Assembly (NCBI GenBank): GCA_032718475.1 | Contig: JAUCBJ010008654.1 | Coordinates: 1-46,377 of the forward strand | DNA from: Nemertoderma westbladi | Taxonomy: Eukaryota; Xenacoelomorpha; Nemertodermatida; Nemertodermatidae | Reading direction: 5' to 3' | DNA length: 46,377 nt | Shown: positions 11,858 through 22,770 of the stretch, piece by piece | Position numbering within the stretch: the stretch's first letter is position 1 | Layout of the letters: every line of letters begins with the position of its first letter | The notes under the pieces: generated by a model | The model's input: only the letters and a program-made list of their open reading frames with translations | Told to the model about the DNA's origin: nothing | The model's database searches: none | Made by a program: the position numbers and the translations under genes

Positions 11858-12242
11858 GCTTAATTTACCAATGTTTTGTCATCTACAGTCCCAATCCCAA
11901 TAAACATTAACTTGGTCATTTTGGCGGCCAAAATTACCAAAATGGCCAAGTAAAAACTGCGGTATTCATGAAAGGAACTGCTGAGGCACGTTGGCTTGTC
12001 AATCACAGCCAGTGAATACAGGCTGACTGTAAGTAAAGCCCAGCATGTTGGCGCTGAGGTAGAGTTCTGAGGTAGAGTTCTCTCTACCTTTAGGTAGAGA
12101 GAAAGGCTCCAGTGTAGTAATGGCTGGACACGCCACTGTAGTAAACATGCCTGTAAGTGTGCAGTGTGAGGCGCCCGCCCTAACTTATTATTTTCTACAT
12201 ATTGGTTCACGGTCCTTGACATAAGTGACCATTATTACCGTA

Positions 12243-12282
12243 ATGTGTGTGTGTGTGTGTGTTAGTGTGTGTGTGTGTGTGT
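12243..12282. repeat. (GT)n microsatellite
   Basis: About 19 GT units interrupted once by TTA. The downstream 250 bp (CGATATCTCAG, ATTTGGACAAA, GGCATGGAGGTACC) reads like the body of a short dispersed repeat often found after GT runs in marine invertebrates. That association is from memory and unverified. Confidence 0.85.
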
Positions 12283-13504
12283 CCAGAGCGATATCTCAGT
12301 TATTTATTAATCAATCGAAACAAAATTTGGACAAAAGTTAGATATAGGGATGGCGAAGGCTCATACAAAAAATTGGGTGTCGAGATGGTATTTGTGCGAT
12401 GTGAGCGCTATATTTGCGTGTTTTCGCATGGTTTAGGAAAAAGCTATCTTGTCATAGGGAACGCAATGAATGATTCTGATATTTGGCATGGAGGTACCTG
12501 AATTATTTCTAAATCGATTAACGGAGGCCGATTTTTAAATTTGGACCTACATTATGACCTAATTGAAGATTTAATTACAGAATTAAGGTAATTAATTAGC
12601 ACTTCTAGTACTGTCTGATTGTCTGCCTGTAGTAGGCATACCGGACCGGTACTACCTGACCACTGTAGGCCTATCTGCCTATCTTCATACTGTCATAGGT
12701 CAGTACAGCAGTAGGTCCTAGCCTAGCCCTAGCAGTAAATATAATATTTCGCCATGTTCGCAGGCGACTTCGCACTGACTACCGGTAGGCCTATGCAGCT
12801 ATGCTATTGAGATTAACCGTCCAGATGCATATGGTACCAGTACCGGAACGGGTTACGGTTTAATCCTGCATTTGTCAATTACGACAATACCGGTACGACT
12901 TTGAGTAGGCCTACCGCTGTACCGGTACGCGGTAGCCTACCGTTACCGGTTGACCGGTAGGCGTAGGCAGTAGACCTACGGTGCGATGGTAGCCAGCCGG
13001 TAGGTGGTAGGCTTACCTTACCGGTATAAATGTTGGCGGATGGCGGGATGACGTCGTGTGGCGCGTAATTACTTACCGGTTGCCGGTAGACGCCTACCCA
13101 ACTCGTAACTGGTGGTCGTGGTCGTGGTGGGATGAGCATGAGGTCGCCTACGATGGGAACAAGTGAAAAGGAAACATAGGCCTACCCGAACGAAAACGTA
13201 TTATTATTGTACTGATTAAGTAGGAGGACCGTGAACCCTCCAGGCTTGCCAGCTTGTTTTTTACTAATCTAATAATTAACACACCTTTACCTGTCACTTA
13301 GGTTACAAGCAGTGAGCTAGCACTTGCAGCGTAATAAGTAATTAATTATTTACTTTTATTCTATTCGATTGGTAATAAAAATAACAAGTTCATATATTTA
13401 ATTTGTAAACATTCTTTAAAATATGAGAAAAGTACTTTACATCGATTTTTCTTTATTTAGCTGTTTAGTACGCTATAATATAAATGCTCTCATAAATACA
13501 GTTA

Positions 13505-13722
13505 GGGGGGGGGGGGGGGGGGGGGGACTTGACGTAAATAACAGATGATTACTCTCAAAAATAAAACTGTAATGTTCATTTATGTTTAATTTATTGTTTT
13601 GGTTAAAATGACGTGCCACTATAACCTGCTCCTTTCCCTAAATTGAGAATTTAACATTGAGGCGGGATATTAATTCGCCAAGGCGAGTTTTGCGTCCAGT
13701 CCCCCCCCCCCCCCCCCCCCCC
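13505..13722. repeat. G22 ... C22 inverted repeat, MITE-like (218 bp)
   Basis: G22 (13505-13526) followed by ACTTGACGTAAA faces C22 (13701-13722) preceded by TTTGCGTCCAGT. In complement the right side reads G22-ACTGGACGCAAA, so arms of about 34 bp pair with two mismatches. The core holds a copy of the dispersed TTTATTGTTTTGGTTA / TAACCTG hairpin motif. Equal homopolymer length on both sides suggests a single inverted-repeat element nested in the Tc1/mariner-like sequence. Confidence 0.6.
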
Positions 13723-14450
13723 TGTCTCGATAAATAATAATTACAGCATCATCAATTCACCCAAATATTCCGGCTCTGTTGACTGTTAGCACAGAGCCAG
13801 AGCCTGATATTATAATGTTTTCAGTTACTATCGCCCTCGAATTCAGACCCAGCTACTAGAAATAGGCCGCGCCGTGTAATCTGAATTTCATCAGTATACC
13901 GAACTCGTTCGAGGCTGAGTGTCGCTATTTAATAGCTACCTCTCGCCCTGTCACAGACCCAGCTACTAACTATAAAACTATAATTAGGACGCCTTCATAC
14001 AGAACACGTTGCCATTTCATAATGACTCTAAACTGAAGCTACACAAAGGAAAAGGTGAGAAATGATTATCTAATAATAACACACAAAATCCGATTATTAT
14101 ACATACTCCTCCTTTTAACAAAGCCGCATTCAACTAACTCCCTTATTACGTATTAGCCTGTGCTGTATCAATGCCTCAGTGGGTGGTCTTTACTACAACT
14201 GAAAGGCCCGACTCAGCTCCAGGTAAGTTAACAATCTGTCAATAATAAAATTGAAAGCAAGCCGACATTTAGTCAGAGCAACCAAATGGATGGCCAATGA
14301 GACGGGCTGTCTGGACTTGACTGAGTCGAGTTAAATCGCTTCGCCAAAACGACCAAGTAGCCCATAGGAATACACTACATTTTTTGGGTGATTTTGGTCA
14401 TTTTGGCCGCCAAAACGACCAAGTTAATGTTTATTGGGATTGGGACTGTA

Positions 14451-15280
14451 TCAGTACAGACTTTAGATGTTTATAATCAAAACACTTCAAAAGGCAGTAT
14501 ACAGTAGAACAATATAAGGATACAGTCGGGGTCTCAAAGTGCATCTGTTCTTTGAGATTTTCTCAAAGTTTTTCTAAAAGTGTCTGAAAGTCATTACATT
14601 ACTCCCAACGGCCGCTTTGAATTCTTGTAGACACTTTTAGTTGGGAATCTCAAAGTGATTTCCTGCTTTTAGGCACTTTGAATTCTTTGAATTCTTTGAG
14701 AAATGTCACTTTGAGGTAGTTTGCGGCACTTTTAATTCTTTGGGAAAATAAACTCCGAGGTATTCCTGATTGACAGCTCGTGGTAAGTTAACTGAGAGGC
14801 AGAGGCATTCTCGGGGAACAATATTATGCGGGCAACAAAGTGATACTTGTGTGCTGGCCAGTTGTTGCATAGAAGCTATATTCCCATTAATTTTTCAAAT
14901 TGAGGTTCCTGAGGTCATTACGGGATGGGTTTTCGGTCGCAAGTACAAATTGAATTTACGGCACCCTAAAGTCTTTCTAAAAAACATTCATTCAAATAAT
15001 ACATGAAACATAATTAGGGAAACTAGATTAATGCTTGACAAGATTGATTATTTTAATAACATAATACAATATCAGGTTAACAATTAATATAAGAGAAACT
15101 GCACTGTAGTATCTCTGTGTATACGCAGTTTCATTATAATGACCTAAAGAAGCCCTGTTGGGAGAAAGCTTGTAATAACATTTGTTATTCATTTTATTAG
15201 TCGCCTCAGGTCAAACCGTACTACCTTAACTGTTTAATTAATATGATAACTATGTTGACGAGAGCGCGAGAATTCCTTCT
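14451..15280. other. Non-coding, CTTTGA/TCTCAAAG-rich
   Basis: No gene seen. Between about 14525 and 14725 the words TCTCAAAGTG, CTTTGAGA and TTTGAATTC recur in both orientations, giving a loosely repetitive, hairpin-prone segment. Nothing recognised from 14770 to 15280. Confidence 0.4.
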
Positions 15281-15332
15281 TAACCCTATTAAACCCGGGG
15301 GGGGGGTCAATATGACCCCCCCCGTGGTTTTT
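15281..15332. repeat. piggyBac-like terminus with G/C-run hairpin
   Basis: TTAACCCTATTAAACCC is followed by a G-run, TCAATATGA and a C-run: a perfect snap-back of the form G(n)TCA-ATA-TGACC(n). TTAA next to CCC and a GGGTCAxxxTGACCC core is the usual look of piggyBac-type ends. No matching second end or transposase was found, so the assignment is tentative. Confidence 0.35.
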
Positions 15333-15599
15333 TTATTATAATTCTGAAACAAACGCAGTTGGGAATCTGAAATTTTATGACTTTTCCTAAAAATCTATTG
15401 TCTTCATGGTAGTGAAAACCGTTTTCAAAAATATTGGGTACTTTTCGAGTTATAGCACCATTTTTTAACCCTACTTTTGGCACTTTTTTTGAGACGTTTT
15501 TTGAAAATTACATTTCATTAAATATGAATTGTAACATCTCTATTTTTGATTTACACCGGTTTTTTGGTGTTAGAAATTGGATGGAATTCATATAAATTG

Positions 15600-16330
15600 A
15601 TTTAGAAATTTCAAACTTGTTTTTTTCGATGGGTGCCAAATTTTGGTGCCAGCACCAAATTTTGAAATATGTCAATTTTGTAAATTGATTGTTTGAAACT
15701 TGTTTTGTTTTTTACGCAATTGGGGTTTTTTGGGGTTTTGGATTCGATGAAATATATACGAGTTGCACCAAGCGTATCAAACTTGTATTTTTCGGTGCTG
15801 TATGCAAATTGTGGTGCTAGCACGAAATTTTGAAAATCCATTCAATATATAAAATTGCTTGTGACAATTTATTTCTTGCGTTTTAGAGGTTTTTGGCTGT
15901 TCTGAATTCAATGGAAAATATAATTATCGAACTAGACATCTCAAACTTGTATTTTTTGGATGTGGGTGCAAAATGTGGTGCTAGCACCAAATTTTGAAAA
16001 CCATCAAATATATCAATTGATTGTGTCACCTTGTTTCTTGCGTTATACGGGTTTGTGATGGTTCTGAATTCAATGGACTCAGTAAAAATTTCATAAGAGT
16101 TCTCAAACTTGTATTTTTCGCCGGTGGGTGAAAATTGTTGTGCCAGCACCAAATTTTGGAAAATATGCAAATTGATAAGTAGATAGTATCACCTTGTTTC
16201 TTGCGTTATACGGGTTTATGAGGGTCCTGAATCCGATGGAATCAATAAAAACAGCAATGGACATCGCAAACTTGTACTTTTTGTTGATGGGTACGACATT
16301 TGGTGCTAGCACCAAAATTTGCCAAATGAC
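15600..16330. repeat. Five-unit tandem repeat, about 164 bp, each with a palindromic core
   Basis: Palindromic cores of the form AAATTTGGTGCTAGCACCAAA, some imperfect, are centred at 15650, 15818, 15982, 16144 and 16307, giving periods of 168, 164, 162 and 163 bp. Each unit also carries TCAAACTTGTATTTTTCG on its left and TTGTTTCTTGCGTTATACGG plus CTGAATTCAATGGA on its right. The minus strand is largely open through the units (15841-15611, 16170-15883, 16351-16103), giving repeated peptides with FQNLVLAP and KKYKF about 54 residues apart. Frame changes between units and absence of a start or context argue against a gene. Confidence 0.8.
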
Positions 16331-16494
16331 GCCGAAAAATACAAGAAGCAATGATCTGGCATATTAGAAATGTATTCCATTAGAATCAGCGCCCTCGAAA
16401 ACCTGAAAATCTGAATTTATAGCATGGTATAAGTGAATTAAAAATTTTGTGTTCTAACTGAAAAGTGCTGGTTACTGGATAGTTCTTTTTACAG

Positions 16495-16562
16495 AACACA
16501 GCAGAACACAGTAGAACACAGCAGAACACAATAGAATACAGGCGGAACATAGGCGAACACAG
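16495..16562. repeat. Short tandem repeat of AGAACACAG-like units
   Basis: About seven imperfect 10-11 bp units (CAGAACACAG, TAGAACACAG, then AGGCGGAACATAGGCGAACACAG). Purely tandem, no other feature. Confidence 0.75.
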
Positions 16563-16738
16563 CTGTAATTAAAATCTACACCAAAAAATAACACACTTGG
16601 GAAAGTACCGGACTTAATCATACAACTGTAAGATGTCAATTACATATTTAAATTAAATGGCGGTTTTCCATATCCTCCAAAATAAATTACCTGATCAGAG
16701 TTGCCCGATCAGCTGTTCGGTTAGGCCTGTACCTGTTA

Positions 16739-17338
16739 CTAGTCCAGCAGTCTGCTGGATGCTAACTGCTTAATAAGTCCAGTTAGTTCTTCATAAAACT
16801 TGACTGCTTGTTCTGGCTCTGATGCATTGGTTGGACTGTAGCAACATATAACTGTTGTCTTGGGATTCCCATCAAATGTTGCGATCATAACCCTGGAATT
16901 TATAGATTCGATGTTGTTTAGGGTCTTAAGTGCAAATGGGCTTAGCAGAATTCCTACTCCACCAATTGATGCATTGGCCGAGTTTCTTACTGCTGAGCTT
17001 GTTATCAACGTCCATCCATTTCCAATGTCATTGTACTTCATGGCAGTGTCTTCATGACAAATCCGATGTTCTTGGATGCAGATGATGTCGATGTTATATT
17101 CCATTGCCAGAGCGACCATGTCACCCTGTTTGCTCTGTGCTTTCAGCGTGCGTGCGTTCATTGTAGCAATCTTTAGTGTCTTTTTGCATTTCAACAGGTT
17201 GGTTCTTCTTTCTTCTCTGTCTTCTGTTCCAGTAGCCAATTTATCGACCCCAGCCTGGTGTACCACTGAGGGACGCGGTCCTTGTTGACCCGGGCGACGA
17301 CCGAGCCGGTATTTCTCCTGGAGGGTTCTCATACTCAT
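16739..17338 (-). pseudogene. LINE apurinic-type endonuclease, N-terminal part (3'-truncated)
   Basis: The 199-residue minus-strand frame starts at an ATG (17338). After a basic leader it has LKIATMNARTL (Asn61 of the metal site), EYNIDIICIQEHR (Glu90, catalytic), SAVRNSANASIGGVGILLS, NSRVMIATFDGNP and TTVICCYSPTN. This is the first half of the endonuclease/exonuclease/phosphatase fold of RTE/CR1-style non-LTR retrotransposons. The frame stops just where a GDFN-type motif would be expected, so the second half of the nuclease and all of the RT are missing. The frame is also open upstream of the ATG, so the true start may lie further 5'. It is unrelated by position and orientation to the RT fragment at 11510. 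Confidence 0.75.
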
Positions 17339-17850
17339 ATCTTTCAGTTGCGGGAGTAAACCGCTTGTGGTCGCAACTCCTACAAGCGTCTTCGCAGTAG
17401 GTCGCCGTTGGTTGATTACCTTCCGCCAACCTTGTCAGCATGTCTAGCCGTTGGTTGATTACCTTCCGCCTATCCATGGCCTACAGCCCTGCTGCCGACT
17501 GTAGGGGTCCATTTGTTACACCCTGAACCAAGTGTGCCTCCTGGGTTAGGTTACCTAACACTGGTAGAGGAGCATCCAGTATAGACAGGGCGGGGCTTGT
17601 ATCATCTCTAATGCAGATGCGTATCAAGCCTTTGCCTTCAATGGTGCCCTAGGCGCTATAGCCCTCAATGACTTATTTAGTTGACGGGGCTGAACCAACC
17701 CACTCTTGATCAACTAAATAATGAATAGGCTATGCTTATCGGGCCTGCCCTACTGGGCTGACAGCTACAGGTAGTACCACATTACTGTAATAGTGGTAGC
17801 AGGCAGGATCTGGGGACCTGACATGACCTTTCTCGTATTAATATTACAAA
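17339..17850 (-). other. Probable 5' portion of the same LINE
   Basis: This G+C-richer stretch lies upstream of the endonuclease on the minus strand. Open frames continue into it (one from 17477, overlapping in another frame), and it holds a duplicated GTTGGTTGATTACCTTCCGCC (17408 and 17451). Base composition returns to A+T-rich at about 17850, which I take as the approximate element end. The assignment is by adjacency and composition only. Confidence 0.35.
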
Positions 17851-19300
17851 ATTAATTAAATATTGCGTAGGGTCGCCCCAACCAAGCGTACTTAATTATA
17901 AAAATCATTAATTCATTTACGATAATAATATATAACAAATATTTCTCTCCTCATGCAAAATAATATATCCAATTGTATACATACTTTAGGAAATTAGACG
18001 AATTTATTTTATCTAAAAATAAAATACTAATATAATATTCCCATATAAATTCAACTCTTAGTATACAGTATGCAGTACAGCAGTACCTGATTTGAGGCTA
18101 TAATTTTTTATTCATTCTTATATCTGTTACAGTAAATATATTCGCCAGTCTAAAATGGCTGCATCGTAAGAATTGACGTCTCAGATGGTTCGGTCTCAGC
18201 TGGATGCTGCATGCTGGGATGATTGACATACCTGGACACCGCAACTCCCGAATCTAAAGTACCGATAATGGCGGAGTGAAGTAACAATCGGCGGTTTCCT
18301 GGACGGCCGACGAATGGGATCGTGCGTAAGAGGGACATAATGACATAATGCAGTACCAGTAACAGGGTAATGGTAATATACATCCGATACCGATAGTCTA
18401 AAGGGAAGTCTAAAGGGGCAGCGGGAAATTATGCTGACACTAGATTAAGATGGGAAGGAAGCACCTTTTGTAGTGTCGAAACTGAGAGGCTGTTTTAACT
18501 GTCCTGCGGTAGCAACGCAGAGTCCCCCTTTGTGTTGTTACCAAAGGCAGTTGTAGGGAAGTCATACAGACAAGAGGTAAAACTTATTACCTACTAGCAG
18601 ACTAGGTTGCACTAGCACAGGCTAGGAGCCTATAGCACGTATATATAGAACAGTAGGCCTAGACCCGCATTGGCACTGGTTATGTTTTTATTAGTTTTAT
18701 TTAACACTATTTTCTAGAATATATTTCTGGTGTTTGTTTGCCTTAATTTGGACCTATTTTCTGCTATAAAAATTATATTGTTTCTGCTTAGATCACGCCC
18801 TACCAAAATTACCATTCGATTATTATCCAGTAAATTTTTAGCTAGACTCGTGTCTATTTATTTATAAAATTAAAATATTAGCGCTGAGTTTAGGATTTCC
18901 TTTGTGTTATTAGAATCTCTAATCTCATCCGTTTGTTTCAAATCTTAGACGCTAGCCGACTGGTAAGTGAGTAGTTAAAATTGGTAGAAAGTGACAGTGC
19001 TTGTTTGTTGCTTATGAAATTTCCCTAAACTGTCTCTGCGTCCTTTCGGAAATTGCCGTTTACACAAAGGGTTTTTGATTTACTGTTAAGCCTTCACCCT
19101 AGTTAGTTCTTCACCAGTCAGTGGGAACAATCTAGTGCTTTATCCGGTATTTGACGGGGTCCGGAATTGGTTTCGCTACCATTATATATTTCGGGACATA
19201 TTAGTTAGATTTATTTTTTATCTATTCGAGTTTTGGCTCCGAAATTCCGCTTTTGGTTTGTTTAGCCCTTTTTGCCTGTGTTTATGAACACATCATTAAA
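17851..19300. other. Intergenic sequence, nothing recognised
   Basis: A+T-rich, no supported coding frame on either strand, no clear repeat or RNA gene across about 1.45 kb. Confidence 0.45.
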
Positions 19301-19498
19301 CAATTATCTAACGGAAAGTTATTATTTAGATTATCTAACGGAAACTTATTAGTTAGATTATCTAATGGAAACTTATTAGTTAGATTATCTAACGGAAACT
19401 TATTAGTTGGAATATCTAACTGAAACTTATTAGTTAGATTATCTAACGGAAACTTATTAGTTGGAATATCTAACTGAAACTTATTAGTTAGATTATAC
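19301..19498. repeat. 27-bp minisatellite, about 7 units
   Basis: TATCTA recurs at 19306, 19332, 19359, 19386, 19413, 19440 and 19467. The consensus unit reads TTAGATTATCTAACGG then AAACTTATTAG. Two unit types alternate at the end (TTAGATTATC and TTGGAATATC), suggesting a 54-bp second-order repeat. As 27 is divisible by three, the minus strand stays open (NKFPLDNLT), which I regard as incidental. Confidence 0.9.
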
Positions 19499-19561
19499 AC
19501 ACTTAGATTGTGTATTAACTGCATATATTAACATATTAACTGTATATAATTAGATAAGGTA

Positions 19562-19931
19562 AATAAAATCTATAGGTTCGTTTTATATTCATTTAATTTT
19601 ATACAGTATGTAACTTTAATTACGTATATTTTATAATAAAACCGCTGTGTATTGATTTACGGTGGCAAAAATGTATAAACCAAATATATGAATTTGCCGT
19701 TATGTAATATCCATTAAATCTACTGAATAATTGTGCTAATTTCGCATATGTTACTATATTAATCAATATTTGTGCTAAATTTACGTTTAAATTGCGCTTT
19801 TAATAATTGCCAAATTAATTTAGTGTGATTATGCGTTTCTGCTCGCTGGTTGGTCAAGAGTCCAGCTGGGAGAACCCTGTATCTGACCGATCATGTGCGA
19901 AGAATAGAAATTGTGTCATTCTTGTTTAGTT
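19562..19931 (+). repeat. Segment duplicated at 44575-44869
   Basis: Highly similar to 44575-44869 from AGGTTCGTTTTATATTC to TGTCATTCTTGTTTAGTT, with one indel of about 52 bp (present here after GGCAAAAATG, absent there). Identity stops at TTTAGTT. Here the sequence continues TTTGTATTAG; in the other copy it continues into zinc-finger coding sequence. I see no gene in it. Confidence 0.8.
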
Positions 19932-22158
19932 TTGTATTAGCCATCTTGAATTTGCACTTCCGTTTGGACTGTAAATTTGCTGCTTTTCTGCTAAAAATGT
20001 TACTTTGCAATTGGATTACTGCTTGGTCTGATTCTTGATTTTTTTCTGATTGTAATTATAATCACTACAATGTAATAAATCTCAACCAATTCTTTGTTTC
20101 TTCGACGACTGTCTCACTGTTTAATGTTTTATTACGCCGTTACGGTAACAGCCCAATTTAGCATGCAGGGCTAAAGGTAAGCGTAGCGGGCGCACTGTTC
20201 AGTAGCGGAGGCGGAGCGAGTTAGAGGATCCAATGTACGGCAGTACAGGCAAGGCTAGTGACTGTGGGTCGGACTGATGGAAGTCTAGGACCAGGGACCG
20301 GTCATCATTAAGGTGGTGAGGGCAAAGCAATCCAGACTTTGACTCTCCATATTTTAGTTAGTTTGATATTGGGACAAATAATATTGATCCTTGGGTGACC
20401 TTGGGTAATTACGCTATCGCTACAAATGTGGCTATCGCTACACACTATTGCTACGCTGTTATTATTGTTGTGTTGTTTAGGAAGTGTCTGATTCTTGACT
20501 AATGTTTCACATAGACTCTATTTCTTGATTGTTTTCTATTTCTAAATTAAATGCTTGCTTGAATTGCGGTTAGGTCAAATAATACGGTATTTAGGCTGAC
20601 TCTAGTGTAGCCCAGTAGCTTAATTAGTTAGCATTGCAATTCTGGAATACATTAATTTTAGATAGTTTGCAACTCCGTACGTTTGAGTAAATGTAGTTTA
20701 TGCTAGTATTTAGAACAAATAAGGATTCGTACGCTGCACAACGGAGAATAGTTGAGTTATTTACGTTTAGGAAATATTTAAGCTAATTTACGCTAGGCAG
20801 TTATCTAACAGTAGCGGGTTCGCAAGTCGTACAGTAGTTACAAGTGTAGCGAAGCAGTAAAATAGCTGATTACAGTCAGCACCAAGATCACAGGAGTTTA
20901 GGTAAACGGGTTTTCCCCTCATTTGCAACATTAAATATATCCTCACAACCAACATTTGACCGCGTGACGAACTGCTTTCTTTCTCTGCGAGAAGTGAACA
21001 GAATGGAGTGTTGAGTCACCGTCACTCGTATTAGTTGCCTGGGAAGCCAAATCGGATTTATTGTTTTGGTTATTTCTGTTTCGGCTTATATTTAGAGTGA
21101 TTAGCTTGGTAAGTTATAGTTTGATTAAACCTACTGTATTTGCTTCATTCGAAAATACAAACATATCAAAAGAAAGGAACCCCTTTGTGATTTCTTTACA
21201 CAAGGGTTCAGAAAATTTTGAGGTTTCGACTGACATTGCATTAAGAAACAACCGTTTCAATAAATGATAACTTTAATAAACAATAAATGATCACTTTACT
21301 AATTGAGGGAAACCATTTAGTCAGACAGTCGTTTTAAGTGTTTTAAGCTGGTAAGGGACAGTCCCCAAAGTAACCTCAACCACAACCTGTTGTCAGGTTG
21401 TGTTTATACACCTGTAGGCTATGGTACACCAATGCTGGTGAACCGGTACTGTACAATAAATAACAGTTGACAGTAACAGAGTAATACTGCAGTTGTTAAA
21501 AATTCAGTGCCCCTGAAACCGGAAAGAGCCTAAATCACCATGGAACTTGAACTTGAACCTGTACAGTACGGTTGATAAAGAGGAGCAGAGGCCTGGGGGC
21601 GTCAGGGTGGCTGTTGCTGGTAGACTAGGCCCTAGTCCCCGCCCCCGCTATGATGGCTGTTTAGCGTTACTCACGAGTAAGGCACTTTAGAATAACCAGA
21701 AACGCGATGTTTGCTGTTTATACAGTATGCAGTAAAACCTGTTGTCTGATAGCAGACAGCTCTGTAGGTTGATGTACCTTGGAGATCATAGATTGCCATT
21801 ATATCCTGATTGACGACCGTGCATCACATTACTGCAAGTTGACACATAAATTACATCTATAGGCCTACATTAATATATGGGACCAGGACTACACCTACAG
21901 ACCTACCTTACATTCACCCTACACGTGCATCTACATTCTACATGTAGGCTACACCTACCTACTGTACAGGTAGCCTCTATATAGGCTATACCTCTATACA
22001 CAAAAGATATACCCCACCCCATTTTCACTCACATTTACTGTATTATGGGTAAGCACTGTCAGACTGTTGCATATACCTATGGCTGCAATGGTAGAGTAGT
22101 CCTTGGTATGTACTGATGTACTATAAAGCTGAAAACCCTGGAAAATGCATGGGAACAG
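19932..22158. other. Intergenic sequence, nothing coding recognised
   Basis: No supported gene on either strand. A polyadenylation-like AATAAA sits near 20073, and TTATTGTTTTGGTTA at about 21059 is a partial copy of the dispersed hairpin motif. Several AGGCCTA and ACCGGT palindromes are scattered around 21450-21960. Confidence 0.4.
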
Positions 22159-22252
22159 GGTATTAGTACGTTTGAACGACACTAGCCAAACCATACTGAT
22201 AATTATACTCAGATAATTAAGGGCTGAATTGTCGTTCAAACGTACTAATACC
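22159..22252. repeat. Perfect 22-bp inverted repeat with 50-bp spacer (tiny MITE-like)
   Basis: The left arm (22159-22180, GGTATTAGTACG...) is the exact complement of the right arm (22231-22252, ...CGTACTAATACC). TGGGAACA precedes the left arm and TGGAAACA follows the right arm, a possible 8-bp target duplication with one mismatch, which would fit a hAT-type MITE. No coding content. Confidence 0.7.
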
Positions 22253-22770
22253 TGGAAACATTTACAGCTAGAATAAACACCGAGTTTGATAAAGGCCGGA
22301 AACATCTCGAAACACTTTGCTATTTTTTTTAGCGAAAATTCAAAAGAAAACGACATAATTAACTACCGTTGCCGTAACGTTCGTTGCCAGGAGTTTTAAA
22401 CTTAAGGAGTTTTAAATTTCAGAATTGATAAAAATTTAGCCAGTACGGTACTTCAGTAGAATGCACTGCGTGTACCGGTACTACTGTACTAGACTAGACT
22501 ACTCATATTCTGATATTAACGATTCCGACTAACTGAAGGCTTCACGATGAATACGATGTGGCGGCGAAAAATGCTCGGTTGAACATTAATATGGCAGGTG
22601 CACATGGAGTAAAAGTAAACCCGAGAACAAAGTAGCCGAGTCCAAATAAACCCGGAATGGAAGACTGATGTCCAATAAACTCAGAATGAAGACGACGAAG
22701 TCCAAACTTGGTTTTGTTGTTTAGTCTCATTGTGGTTTCCATCTAACGGAGCATTTATCGCCTTGAATGC

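Larger units (their letters stand above)
11886..14448. mobile_element. Tc1/mariner-like element, 2.56 kb, TA-flanked, no transposase seen
   Basis: The left end CAGTCCCAATCCCAATAAAC (from 11886) is repeated inverted at the right end (GGGATTGGGACTG ending 14448). The terminal inverted repeats extend about 53 bp with two or three mismatches and include AACTTGGTC and TTTTGGCGGCC. TA flanks both sides (11884-11885 and 14449-14450), the hallmark target duplication of the Tc1/mariner superfamily, whose ends commonly start CAGT. No frame inside looks like a DDE transposase, so the copy is non-autonomous or hollowed out by nested insertions: a GT microsatellite, a segment dense in ACCGGT, and a G22/C22 inverted repeat. 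Confidence 0.8.

Noticed and set aside
12247-12501. Cys/Val-rich frame
   Set aside because: Begins in a GT microsatellite and runs into repeat-like sequence with no protein features.
18480-18560. rRNA-like phrase AACTGTCCTGCGGTAGC
   Set aside because: The resemblance covers under 20 bases and neighbouring sequence does not continue any rRNA I know.
21994-22356. 120-residue minus-strand frame
   Set aside because: It spans the palindromic repeat at 22159-22252, has no recognisable motif and no supporting context.
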